A DNA stretch of 64,000 bases from Macrobrachium rosenbergii (taxonomy: Eukaryota > Arthropoda > Malacostraca > Decapoda > Palaemonidae): positions 25,525,001 through 25,589,000 of the forward strand of contig NC_089744.1 of NCBI RefSeq assembly GCF_040412425.1, in the 5' to 3' direction. The notes beneath the pieces were generated by a model. It had not been told where the DNA came from, did not search any database, and worked only from the letters and a program-made list of their open reading frames with translations. How positions within the stretch are numbered: the stretch's first letter is position 1; every line of letters begins with the position of its first letter. The translations under genes were made by a program, and so were the position numbers. Below, in pieces: positions 29,779-45,959 of this stretch.

Positions 29779-29779
29779 T
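27640..29779 (+). mobile_element. Non-LTR retrotransposon family A, 5'-truncated decayed copy 1
   Basis: Conserved pieces of a reverse transcriptase follow one another in changing frames: SRRAVNRTSHRAERNYNNSL near 27760, LVTGPREKSKLLHQAFEAKQ near 27940, IQIDFNAAFDLVKHKAF near 28475, LQNLGVGGY near 28530, LGPLYF-like remains near 28670, SLNRDVDRISEWCSRW-like sequence near 28805, and LDHRRMVS near 29215. The catalytic YADD box is mutated to YAKE followed by a stop (around 28737-28750). Downstream come the RCRTSQFQ-type motif (29410-29440) and a 3' UTR that ends directly in (AAT)n at 29731-29779. It lines up with copy 2 at 56.2 kb and with fragments at 19.2 and 61.5 kb. It has many frameshifts and stops and is not functional. 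The endonuclease domain is missing. The clade (Jockey/CR1-like or I-like) is not assigned. Confidence 0.9.
29731..29779. repeat. (AAT)n tail of the family A LINE copy 1
   Basis: Begins exactly at the end of the shared LINE 3' UTR (TTCATCTTCTG then AATAAT). The equivalent position in copy 2 also has AAT units. Confidence 0.93.
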
Positions 29780-31113
29780 AATAATAACTTGACGCAAACT
29801 TAACATATTCCAGTTGCATAACTCAAATGACACTGGGATTTTGTACTACAACAAGTTAACATTATAATTTCCAAATAAATATGGATTCATAAAAAAAATA
29901 CATTTAAACTCGAGGAAATAAATAATTACATCAATTCTTTCCACATCATTATTTATGTGCTTCACTTCCCTAATGAGAATAACAAAAGACAGAAGACGAA
30001 TAATTCCAGACCATCTGAATTCTCCTTTGTCTATTTATTATGATCAAAATCCACTTTGTGAGGGAATACACCCTGTAAAATCTTCCTTTCATCACTTTCT
30101 ATCTCTACCTCTGTCTCCGAACATAAACCTGACAGACAGTATATCCCCTGCCCTTCCTCTCAACCCCCCAACCTCCAATCCCCAACAACCGCTCTTCAGT
30201 TTCCCCAGATTCCTATAATGATGTTGGTAACAGGGTGGGGTGGGGGAGGGGAGAGGGAGGGGAAGAGGGAGGGGGAGAGTGACAGCCTCAAGTTGGCGTT
30301 GTTTGTTAAGACTGATCCCCGAAAGGAGGCGGGAGACTTTGGAACACTGATGTCAATTTGTGGCTGTTGCCTGAACTTTGTCCTTGATTTTCTATAATGT
30401 GCTGTCTAATATTTTGTCTGGTGCGCGCTTTTACTGTCTAGTTCTCTTTTTTAATTTCATTCGCGCTTAAACCCTCCAGTACAAGGATGGGAATACCAGA
30501 AAATTAATCACGGAGGAAAAGCACTACCGCCAGGAATCGTTGCCACGATAATTGTCTGCGGGACTCCATGTCCATGTTTCACTACGAATATCCCACGATA
30601 AATTACGACTCAAGACGTTTCTTTAATCCGAGCTTATGATTATAAATACCGGCTTTCAACCCAGAGTTGAACAGCATTACTAAATTCTTTCTTTTCAAAA
30701 GTTTAATTACTTTCTTTCAATAAATACCATCAAGTATTATAAACAGGAAGAGATAAATTTCTTCTCAGCACTAAACCTTAATTCAAATTCATGTTATTTA
30801 GAAAAAAAAATTAAGATAATGAAACTCTACCACTCACATGATGGGTAATTATTATAAATTATATGATTTTCCAAGACATTTGTATACAACCTCTTCCTTT
30901 TCATCAAATCTTGGTAATAAAAGCATAGCAAATGCATTTTGAAAATCTTCATTTACTCAGCTAAAACAACATTTATAATGATACGAGCAATACCAAAAAC
31001 GAATCAGACAAGGAAATGCTTTAAACAGTCCCAAAATTAAAGATCACAGGCAGCCATCGAATAACTGATTACAAACATTTCCTAGCTCTAAAGACATAGC
31101 TATACCAAAATAC
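29780..31113. other. Unique sequence with a G-rich tract, no supported gene
   Basis: The 87-codon frame at 29955-30218 has no known motif. The rest is AT-rich. Confidence 0.55.
30233..30279 (+). other. G-rich tract with G-quadruplex potential
   Basis: GGGTGGGGTGGGGGAGGGG followed by further GGG and GGGG runs separated by one to five bases. At least four consecutive G runs with short loops are present. Confidence 0.8.
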
Positions 31114-31254
31114 TATTATTATTATTATTATTATATCTCTGAAGAAGACCCTCTCTCAAACAAGCCTCATTAAACAGAATGGCCGTCTGGATACCGTTGA
31201 GATTACGTTGCAGTTTCTCTACCTTTGGAATTCGTCCCTTTGTAGCAGTACGTA
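31114..31254 (-). mobile_element. Coding fragment of an unassigned retroelement, left member of an inverted pair
   Basis: The minus strand encodes KVEKLQRNLNGIQTAILFNE, then ACLREGLLQRY, running into (AAT)n. The same protein segment (KLNGIHRAILFNE) is encoded on the plus strand at 34244-34375. The block looks like the N-terminal part of a Penelope-like or other retroelement protein, but that identification is from memory and weak. Confidence 0.5.
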
Positions 31255-31462
31255 AATTATTTCACAACTAGTGTAGTAGCGCATGGAGCAAATTTGACCC
31301 GTATGCATTTTTGTTCTTTGTCTTCCTCTGATGTAAAAAAAAAATATGGTGTCAATTTTTAAAATTACTTTTGATATTTTTTTCAACTAGTTTTAATAAC
31401 GGGTAGAAAACTACCGAAAATCCTAGCGACTGACGCAGAAAATATAGCAAACAGGGATTAGA

Positions 31463-31514
31463 TCATAATAAAGGGTATATTTTGAACATCACAATAAAGG
31501 GTATATTTTGAACA
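31463..31514. repeat. Tandem 26-bp duplication
   Basis: Two adjacent 26-bp copies share AATAAAGGGTATATTTTGAA and differ at one base. They lie just upstream of the broken nuclease-like gene. Confidence 0.9.
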
Positions 31515-31599
31515 GAGTTACATAGTATTTGTACAAGCTGCCTTCTTTAAGTTTCAGGGTGACCAGTTGTTGAATATCATTACGAAGTTAGTTATGCCG

Positions 31600-33285
31600 C
31601 AGTCAGTACCGATGGATATTCTTCAACGAGAAGAGAAAGGGAAGAATGCATATTGCTCTTTGTCAGGGAAAGGATACATGGGCCAGTTAGCTTATGGGAG
31701 AAGATGCTAAAACAGAAGCTGAAAAGCTGGAAGTCTGCAGCTAAAACAATGACAGTTGTTCTGAGAAATAAAACCACGGAACGGAAAGAAAATCGCTCTT
31801 TGTTTGCCAGAATGACCATAGCTGCCAGAACACGCCCAGATATTGACATTACGGAAGCAGTAGGAAAATATGAGTTCTCAAGCATTTCACGGGTTTTTGT
31901 TTGCCTCTGATAGCCTCCTTCTCCCAAGCGATGATAAAAGCAAACTCTTACAAATATTAGAGAATTTGCCTGAGAAAATGCAGGTAGTGGTGAAGGAACG
32001 CCAAGAGTCTGCAGAAAGTGAAGGTACCACGCAAGCTGTGGGCGATGAACTGATTGAATCAGAAGCAGAGGAAAAGGTGATTATCATAGATGCAATGGTG
32101 ATTGTTCAGCAACTGGCAGCCACAGAAAGACATGTGAAAAACTGCAGGGAATTTGCTGGACTATACAGTGAGTCTTGAGAAAAGATCTGCTACCTATAAT
32201 GCCATGCATCTTGTATTTGACCATTATGATGTTGACATCACTCAACCAAGCTACCAGAGATAGATGCACAGGAAAGGTGAGGGATTCTAGAAGCTATATT
32301 TGTATGGACACAACACAGATAAGGACTCCAGTATCTTCTTTCATCAGTAACACCAAGACCACAAGTGGTCTTTCAGTCGTTGTATCTACCCAAAGTGGTG
32401 CCAAGTCATATCATGTTGATGTTGAACATCTCAACAGTTGTCAAGAGGAGGCTGATACACTTCTTCTACTGCATGCTCTCAGTGTTGCTGGCCCTAATGT
32501 CACCATTTACATAATGTGCTCGCACTTCGTCGTTTCCCTAACCTTGGACCTAATACCTTTGTTGTTCTAGGAACTGGAAGGAATCAATGCTTTGTGGCTT
32601 TAAAGCCCATCTATGAAGCTCTTGGTCCTGAGTCTGCTGCAGCGCTTCCTGGGTTCCACTGTTTTACTGGTTGTGACACCACTGGGAGATTTGCAGGTAA
32701 AGGGAAAGCAACATGTTGGCAAGCATTCCAGAAGGCTTCTACACAAGTAAAAACTGCATTTATTCAGCCTGGGAAAACAGACCGACCAACAGATGATACC
32801 AAGGAACGACTTGAAGAGTATGTGTGCAGATTGTATCAGACTTTGTATCGGCCTAAGTCTAAAATCAAAGATGTGAAGAATCTTCGATGGGAAATATTCA
32901 GAAAATCCCAAGCAGAAGCAGAAAAGCTTCCTCCAACTAAGGCAGTTTTGGAACACGGAATTTTGCGTGCTCATTAGCAAGCAATGGTCTGGTGCCATGA
33001 GACAGAAGCCAAGCCCGTGATTCCTGCTCCAGATTCATATGGATGGAAGAAAGAAGGAAACACTTTGGAACCTGTTATTATACATCTGAAACCAGCACCT
33101 GATGCTGTGATAGAGCTTATCTCCTGTGGTTGTACAGTTGGATGGTGTACGGGTTCCAACTGTTCATGCCGGAAAGCATCCATGGTGTGCACTGAAATGT
33201 GCTCATGTGAAGCTGTAATAATACTAAGATGACAGTTTCAGTGGAATCAGAAGATGGAGTTACTGATGAGGAATATGATGAATAG
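31600..33285 (+). pseudogene. Broken copy of a multi-copy invertebrate protein with PIN/XPG-like nuclease motifs
   Basis: Four overlapping frames follow one another on the plus strand: 31653-31910, 31870-32178, 32175-32570 and 32516-32977, then 32984-33232. Together they read as one protein broken by frameshifts and stops. In order: a region with SLWEKMLKQKLKSWKSA and RSLFARMTIAARTRPDID; LFASDSLLLPSDDKSKL; a FDHYDVD segment around 32218-32236 that is out of frame with its neighbours; DRCTGKVRDSRSYICMDTT; EEADTLLLLHAL (from 32445); GFHCFTGCDTTGRF (32651-32692); and a Cys-rich tail with CGCTVGWCTG and CSCRKASMVC (to 33232), probably ending at the TAG near 33285. I recognise this architecture from uncharacterised multi-copy invertebrate proteins. 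The acidic motifs resemble those of XPG/FEN1 and PIN nucleases, but that fold assignment is inference. The copy cannot encode a complete product. A mobile-element origin is plausible because inverted repeats flank it. Confidence 0.75.
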
Positions 33286-34243
33286 TTTTACACTGACCAT
33301 GGTGACATAGGCAAAAGTTTTGCCGATTTCACACTCATTTTCAAATCATTATATTTTTTTCAGCAATTCCATACCAAAAAAATATATTTCCTGTTCAGTA
33401 ACCAGGTGATACCAACCTACGTACTAAAAAGTTTTTGACGGAAACCTGCTTTCTCTGTCTCCCTCAGTAGGACAGGGTCAAAATGAGCATAGTAGGAATG
33501 ATTATTGAAAAAAATGTCAGTTTTCTAGTGAGTTTCAATTTTGTCATGGTGATATTGTATATTTCAAGAAGTTTTATTTTATGTTTTGAACCAAAGAGTT
33601 TTCTTTTTGTAGTAATGAACAGCACATAAAGGATGTAATTGCTTTTTGTAGTGATAGTCGAATAACGATATATATGGCAACTTTTTTGTTACTTTGTCAT
33701 AATTCATCTGTGATAATTTTACATATAATAGTCTTTTTACTTCAAAACTTGTATTATGATTAAGATGTGTTGTGTATATATGTTTTGATAATAGGAATGG
33801 AAACAGTAATCGCGCATGAGGTCTGAATGCTCGTATATGATATATTTCTGTTATTTTGGTATAAAACCTAAGTCTTTTGAAGTTTTTTTGTGTCTCGTCT
33901 ATGTTACTGTGATTTTATATACTGTACTGAGTATTTTGAAGTGCCATGTTGCAATGTTATCTTCTGAAATGAATCTATATACCTAGAGACCCTCAATTTT
34001 TATCCTAAAATCAAATTTGACCTCAAAAATGGACGAAACCGCTTGGGAAAAATTGTCACCATATTTTTTTGCAATGTTTAATTAATGCCCAAGCACCACA
34101 AAAAAGTAGGGTGTCCATTTATTACAAAGAAAAAATACTCAGTGACATAAGCTCCCACACTAAGATGTCCAAAGTTATTACTTGACGGCTCGGTAACACT
34201 CTCTACCATTTACTAAAAAACGAATGAAGCCAAGGGTACAATG

Positions 34244-34375
34244 AACTTTGGACGGCTGTTATATAATTCAGCTGCTGCTGCAAAGGAACTCACTCGAGAG
34301 ACTGAGAAACAGCAATATAAACTCAACGGCATCCATAGGGCCATTCTGTTTAATGAATTTATTAGTATTATAATT
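34244..34375 (+). mobile_element. Coding fragment of an unassigned retroelement, right member of an inverted pair
   Basis: A plus-strand open frame (34241-34423) contains AAAAKELTRETEKQQYKLNG and IHRAILFNEF. It aligns without gaps over about 30 residues with the minus-strand fragment at 31114-31254. Together the two bracket the broken nuclease-like gene at 31.6-33.3 kb. Confidence 0.5.
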
Positions 34376-34380
34376 ATTTG

Positions 34381-39164
<4,784 letters not shown>

Positions 39165-39231
<67 letters not shown>
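39165..39231. repeat. (GA)n microsatellite
   Basis: About 33 GA units. Confidence 0.98.
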
Positions 39232-39234
<3 letters not shown>

Positions 39235-39589
39235 GAGTCACAAAAAGGATAAACGACTTAACGCCAGATCCCCAATCAAATCCAGTCCCGAAGTTTATTA
39301 TAACAGAACAAAACTGGAAAAGAATTATTAAAATAACTGGGGTAACGTGTAAGTGGTTTCGCAAAGATTAACAATGCTATGATGATCCGTAATAAAATAG
39401 TGCTTGAAATAACACGGGGAGTTCAGAAATTTTCATAACGCTTATAACTTGGAATATAAAAAGTATTCATATACAGTACTTATTTATGTTTAAGTAACTT
39501 TCCTTTGTTTATTCGAATCCTCAATAGCTCTGACGGAAAATATAGGCAAACAATAGCGTGTGCGCAAACACGCATAACCGACAAACACA

Positions 39590-39618
39590 CACATACATAT
39601 ACATATACATATACATAC

Positions 39619-39683
<65 letters not shown>

Positions 39684-39750
39684 CATACATACATACATAT
39701 ATATACATACATATATACACATCTACATACATACATATATATATATATAT
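39590..39750. repeat. (ACAT)n/(AT)n compound tract
   Basis: Interleaved ACATAT, ACAT and AT repeats, with a pure AT core at 39631-39679. Confidence 0.96.
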
Positions 39751-40211
39751 AATGTATGTATGCATGGTATAATAAACATAACATTAACAACAGCATAAAA
39801 TGAAGAATAATAAATTTTGCCTCTTACTCGAACTTAATTCTTTCCAAGAAACCACAAAATTTTCTGGTGTTTTCAAGAAACCCACGCTGCATACTCCAAG
39901 TCACACTTCTAAATGAATGATTGTACAATTCAGCCCCATTTACTATGCAAGCGCACAAACATTTTGTTTGTCATACAGGCTTACATTTTATTTCTTCAAC
40001 TTTTTGTGCTTCATTTTTAGATACTGATTGACCTCTGTCATTAAAATAATAGTAACAAGCATTGCATCCATTCCTTATTTTAAGGACGTTAAAAAAAATA
40101 ATTTTTTGTAAAACTGACAGAGCAGGAGTACTGAAAAAGATAGAAAATCTGTCAAAATAAAAATGAGATGTAAAACAAAGAAACCACTTTCCCCATACTT
40201 AACTTTCTTAC

Positions 40212-41354
40212 CTCAAATATGGCGGCGTCATGACTAGTTCTTTTGTGCTGATCGTGAATGAGATAGGCCAACATCTGCGTTCTCTCTGCCATAGACATCC
40301 TTTTGCTGTCGCGTGTGGAGGATTCCCTCCACCTGCCCTGGGGGTAGGGAGGATGATGGGGAGCGCCACCTCCATCCCTACCACTCTCAAGGGATACATT
40401 TCCTCGGGTGCTCCCAATCTGGGGTATGTTTCGGACGACTGACACTTCCTCACTGACGCCCTCCAGTACCTTCTGCGAGTGGGAGTCATAGCACCTGTCG
40501 AGGAGGGTACCATTGGGAACCTTCTCAAAGCTATGCTGCCACCTCTGCTGTCTTCCGGGAGGCTCGACGGCAATGGTCACTTTATGCTCGAGGTAGCGAG
40601 GGCTTCCGCTGGTGCCCTGATGGTGATGGGTTCGACGACCTTCGTCACACTCGTCCGAATGGCAACTGGCCTCTGTAACCTGCAATTTTTCCTCATAATG
40701 GCCCACGATATAATTGGTGTCGCTTTCTTCTTCACTGCCAGTCTCATCTAAACTCAAGGAGAAGATGCATTTGTGAGTGAGGTCATCAGACTCATCGGGA
40801 CCTCTGCTCATCAAGCTCAGGTGCTGATGCTGCTGAAGGAGGGAGCAAGAGGCAGAAGCGGCCCCGACCTGGGGAAAACGAGGAGAGGCCGACGACGGGT
40901 GCAGGGATTCGGTGCTCTTCTTGTCGTTGACGCTGACCATCGACAGGGTTATTGGGGAGCAGGTCCTCGGCGACCAGTTGATGCCCGTCGGACGAAACTC
41001 GCCCGAGTTCATCAGGTCACCGATACTCCCTGCGAAGGATCGGCTGTCCTTCCCTGCCTGACTGCCCACGACGCTCGACTGCGATGACTGTCCCGATTTA
41101 CTCTGCCTGGCCAGTTCGTTCTCCGGCACCAGCTGCCTGGTGGTGGAGGACGAGGACGAAGCTACGCCGAAGGAGGAGATGTCCGAGACGCTGAGACTCT
41201 TCCGCCTATTGAGGGTGTGATGGCCACCGCTGGACAAGCCCCTGTGGCCATTGTCTTTTCTCTGGGCGCGACTTTTGAACGTCGCTAAGGGTGATCCAAA
41301 AGGGTATTTCATGACCTTCGCTAAAGAGCGATGATCACTCGGAAGAGTCGCCAT
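40212..41354 (-). CDS. Coding exon of an unrecognised Ser-rich protein (5' coding exon, 381 codons)
   Basis: This is the only host coding segment I would defend. The frame stays open for 381 codons and is clearly GC-richer than the AT-rich surroundings. The ATG at 41352-41354 has a good context (A at -3, G at +4), and an in-frame TGA lies 24 nt upstream (41376-41378). The frame reaches a canonical donor, GAG|GTAAGA, with GT at 40210-40211, and splices in phase 0 after ...AAIFE. Beyond that the frame runs only 19 more codons into intron. The protein is rich in Ser, Gln, His and Gly. It has a basophilic kinase-type site (RRKS, residues 50-53), a Ser run (66-70), an acidic patch (about 186-212) and a probably helical, charged C-terminal part (about 350-381, MAERTQMLAYLIHDQHKR). 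I see no signal peptide, membrane segment or catalytic motif. It looks like the disordered N-terminus of a larger intracellular protein. I do not recognise the family, and the downstream exons are not visible in this window. Confidence 0.8.
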
Positions 41355-42183
41355 GTTTCCTAATTTATAATAAAATCACTTACAGGAGACAAGTGAAAAT
41401 GCTACGCATCAACATCTAAAGTTTAATACTAATCCACAGCATTGATTACAGATCTGAAAACACATACAAAAAAACATGCTTAAATGTTGCTTTAAACGTT
41501 GTGTTCTTTTTCGGTGTTCCATGACGCTCCGTTATAAGCAAGTAAATCATCAATAATTTCCCGCTTCTTCTAGGAATGGTTCCTCAACCCGAAACCACCA
41601 CAATAAACCTACCTGAAGTTAAGCATGATCAATTTTCATTTTTATCAGACATTCGGGGTGGGTCTTATTATACTATTAGAACGCAATCCTTGGTGTGGAA
41701 TTATTATTATTATAGTAGTAGTAGGAGTAATAGTAATAGTAATAGTAGTAGCAGTAGCAGTTGTATAGTCCCCTGACCACAAACTTAAATAACTTAAAAG
41801 ACTGCATAGATAAGAATTGAAAATGGCAACATGGTAAGTAGCACCATGATGAAAATACAAAGTTTGAAAGCGCGACCTATTTCACTGCAGCCCTCCCCGC
41901 AACAAAGCATTCCCCCGAAAACCGTTCTGTGCCCAGTCGATCTCTTTCAGATTTTAGATAATAAAGCTCAAGTTACGTTAGCAGCACACTAGGATCAAGG
42001 AGTTTCCATCTGTACAATGTATTAACTATCACGAATATCGTAAGGATGGTAAAGGGCAACCCGAAGACAGGACTTCGAAACTAGCTACAGGCTGAAAAAT
42101 TAATGTTTGGGAACGACATTTACCAACCACCACTAATATCAAGGCAGCGGCCTTCTTTCCACCCTTGTCCCACTCACTCAAAA

Positions 42184-42185
<2 letters not shown>

Positions 42186-42254
<69 letters not shown>
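42186..42254. repeat. (AAT)n microsatellite
   Basis: About 23 units. Confidence 0.98.
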
Positions 42255-42255
<1 letters not shown>

Positions 42256-42467
42256 ATCCCACTGAATTAATTTTCTCCCATTTTTTCCCCTATATTTCGA
42301 TTGAGTTCGGGTGCAGCCAGGTTGGCGTATTTCCATATCTGACAGTTTAATTATTAATCATTATGAATATCTTGAAAAGACAATAGCAATTCTCATAAAA
42401 ACACCGCAAAACAATATATAAACTGTGTTGTCCGGATACCTTGTTATCATTATTCCATTACATGAAG

Positions 42468-42468
<1 letters not shown>

Positions 42469-42528
<60 letters not shown>
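42469..42528. repeat. (ATT)n microsatellite
   Basis: About 20 units, 215 bp from the AAT tract and inverted to it. Confidence 0.98.
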
Positions 42529-42529
<1 letters not shown>

Positions 42530-43142
42530 TGTGAATATTTCTCACAAAAAATCGGTTTCCTCTAACAGGAAGTGGAGTCACAGAGAAAGAGTACAACGAC
42601 CACTAACCCTTTCATCCTCACACAGCGTGCAAACAATCGTATCGTAAAACCCAAAAATATCACTGACTAGCCTATATACACTCCACGGAATATACAGTCG
42701 TGACCTGAAGAAGAATAAAGTCGAACAAAGAGAAGGAGACAAGACTGAACTCGAATACAGTTTGAAATAATGATGTAAACAAACAAACGCATGACGTCAG
42801 TTGCTCAGAAAATAACTCTTTACATGGCACGTAAAAAAAAAAAAAATTCTCATATTCAACAGACGAAAAGCTAAAATGACAGTGAAAGTCTAAGAAGTGT
42901 GAGTGTGAAAGTCATACTGACAATGTACATTTACTCTAGTAATCATAGCAACGAAGATAAACCCACAACTTCAGAAACAAATCCACAACAACAGTACGTA
43001 TCACAAATACGTATGCTGTAAAACATTTAAAGCTTCTTATATCAGTCAAGGAGAGGATCAGGCTAGGGAATAATGAGACTTTTCTAGATAAAAAAAAAAA
43101 GACCATAATGAAAACAAAGGCAACTTGAAGTAATACCTCTTA

Positions 43143-43171
43143 CACACTCACACACACACACACACACACAC
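43143..43171. repeat. (CA)n microsatellite
   Basis: Short CA run with one TCA interruption. Confidence 0.95.
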
Positions 43172-43499
43172 AGCCTTTCATAGGTCAATAACCGTAACTA
43201 ATGATGACGTTTTCCGCGGACGCAATGAACGCTCTTCCTCCATACCTACCTACCACCATCCGTTATGACCCAGAAACTAGCAACGGGGCAATTCGAACAT
43301 AACAAATATTTTTTCTCTTTCTATGCACGTTGAAGGCATAAAGACGTGTCGTGGGAGGAGGAGGAGAATCTCGCTTTGTCCCTGATGCCCGCGAACGACA
43401 AACTCAACTGAAGGCTGATGAAGCTAATAAATAGCCTGGGTACTAAAAGAGAGCCTAAATGCTTTGTGTATGTAAGGGGGAACACGCGAATGGCGTCGT

Positions 43500-43763
<264 letters not shown>

Positions 43764-43894
43764 CCGCGCGCGAAGCCATTTCACAAACAGGGGATGACTC
43801 CAGAGACATATCAACGCAACCCGTCGCTATTATTAAAATACTTTAACTGGTGAATCGTGGATGGTCCCTCAATTCTTAGGTAACACTTACTGCA

Positions 43895-44125
43895 TTAACA
43901 GTTCTGCTTAAAACCTTCAGCCTTCATACTTGCATTAGCATTTAAAACCAACATTTCACTTCCATAAAGGATAGTTGGTTCAACAACCCCTTTATACATA
44001 CCCACCTTGGCTTCTACAGACAATTCAAGTCCTTTCCCAATCCCATACCTCACGGGCTTTACCTATTCTGGGATTCACCTCCTCTCCAATCCTGCCATTA
44101 TCTATTATGTTTATTTCAAAATACT
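43895..44125 (-). mobile_element. Non-LTR retrotransposon family B, short fragment
   Basis: The minus strand encodes, with one or two shifts, RIGEEVNPRIGKAREVWDWE, then LSVEAKVGMYKGVVEPTILY and GSEMLVLNANASMK. This is the block just C-terminal to the RT fingers and palm in family B-type elements (the VxPTxLYG motif). There is no open frame long enough to be functional. Confidence 0.72.
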
Positions 44126-44304
44126 AACATGGATCAAACGCTACCATTCTTAATCTATCAGTCCTTCAGTCATCTGTTTAACTTTCTCAATCAAAATCCC
44201 AAGGTGAAGTGAACTTAATATTAAGTAGTGACCTCATATTGAGTAAAAAAGTAACTTGTGAATGTGACAAAATTAACTACCAAACATGCACCCATATATA
44301 ATAT

Positions 44305-44461
<157 letters not shown>

Positions 44462-44947
44462 ACTGCACAGGGGCTCATCCACGACTCAACAGTTGAAGTA
44501 TGAATGTGGCTGTGACTATTGTTTTGTCTCACAAAGGACGCAGAACGATGTTCATCAGATAGGTTAAATAATTAGTAAAAGCTGGCTTAGCTCCCGACAA
44601 ACTACTCAAAAGCGCCCTGCATCATCAGCAAGTTAAAGTATGCTGTACATATACACGATAAAGAGTTTAATAAAAATGGAATCATTTGTTGCCTTTTCAC
44701 TGTTTTTGGTTCACAGTTCCCCAACGCTGGATAGCACTGTCTCCACTTCACTCGCACACAAAATCAACTCTGCTGTCGTGAATAGCAGTCGTCAGCATTT
44801 TTTATCAAAAGCAAACAGTTAATTCCAATTCCCTGGTGCCGACTTAATTACGATCTACGGATGAAATACAAATTTAGACACAGCAATACCTTTGATTCAA
44901 ATTGTCGATGCGGCAAAAGAGGTGATCACCACTTATTATGCAAACGA

Positions 44948-44950
<3 letters not shown>

Positions 44951-44980
<30 letters not shown>
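44951..44980. repeat. (TC)n microsatellite
   Basis: Fifteen TC units. Confidence 0.97.
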
Positions 44981-44983
<3 letters not shown>

Positions 44984-45179
44984 ATCACAATATAGGCAAA
45001 TTAACTACAGGATGCGACTTCGCTACAGTTCGCCACCGAGCAACTTCCTCGATCAGACACTCAGCACTGGCTTTTACCCTTTATATGTGATATCGTTGCA
45101 TCTGCCACCCACCGTTCTCTGTCTCTCGCCAACATAACCTCTTTAGGTCCAACCCGCATTCTGTTATCAGACTGAAATA

Positions 45180-45197
45180 CAAAAAAAAAAAAAAAAA

Positions 45198-45262
<65 letters not shown>
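45180..45262. repeat. Poly(A) followed by (GA)n
   Basis: A run of 27 A then about 28 GA units. Confidence 0.97.
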
Positions 45263-45265
<3 letters not shown>

Positions 45266-45515
45266 CCCTGTTGCATTTTTGCACACCGTCGCCACCTGCC
45301 TCGACAAGTGCAGATGAACAAAATGTCTGAACAATAATCTATTAACGGAACTAAAGACTTTCAACTCCTACGTATCAATTGAAGCGCAACTAAGTAGTAG
45401 TCTGATTCTTCACAGTACAGTAACTCCATTGTCAAATTTTCTGAGGGGTCCTGTAGGGGTTATGGATTTTCCTCACTACCTCCCTTTCTCCCTCATCGTG
45501 TAGACTCAGAATATA

Positions 45516-45519
<4 letters not shown>

Positions 45520-45576
<57 letters not shown>
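45520..45576. repeat. (GA)n microsatellite
   Basis: About 28 GA units. Confidence 0.98.
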
Positions 45577-45577
<1 letters not shown>

Positions 45578-45891
45578 ACTTTTTTTTTTGTATTTGACAC
45601 ATTGCACTGGGCACCGACGATTATCAGCATAAGTTTCGCACGTTAAACAATAGCAGCCATAAAATATTTATTTACCGCATTTACCCTTTTGTAGGCAGAG
45701 CTAGGGTTGATGACAATTGAACATTGTCATCATTATAAAACTGTTTCTAACAGTAAGGCAAGGTGTCAAAACAATGGTACAATTATTATTATATATTATT
45801 ATTAATGAATCCTTTGCATCTCGGAAAAATTCAATAAACGGGGGAACTAAAAACGACAACTTATCAAGCTGTGGAAATTTATGCTGCCATT

Positions 45892-45894
<3 letters not shown>

Positions 45895-45957
<63 letters not shown>
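45895..45957. repeat. (AAT)n microsatellite, possible LINE tail
   Basis: Preceded by CCATTCTGAATAAT, which resembles the family A 3' junction TCATCTTCTGAATAAT, though upstream similarity does not extend. Confidence 0.95.

Positions 45958-45959
<2 letters not shown>

Larger units (their letters stand above)
41355..43142 (-). other. Region upstream of the coding exon
   Basis: No further coding exon is recognisable. The sequence just before the ATG, TTTTATTATAAATTAG|GAAAC, could be a weak splice acceptor, so a non-coding first exon may lie further upstream. AAT and ATT tracts occupy 42186-42254 and 42469-42528. Confidence 0.35.

Noticed and set aside
32600..32998. 132-codon minus-strand frame
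   Set aside because: It is the antisense shadow of the GFHCFTGCDTTGRF-containing frame.
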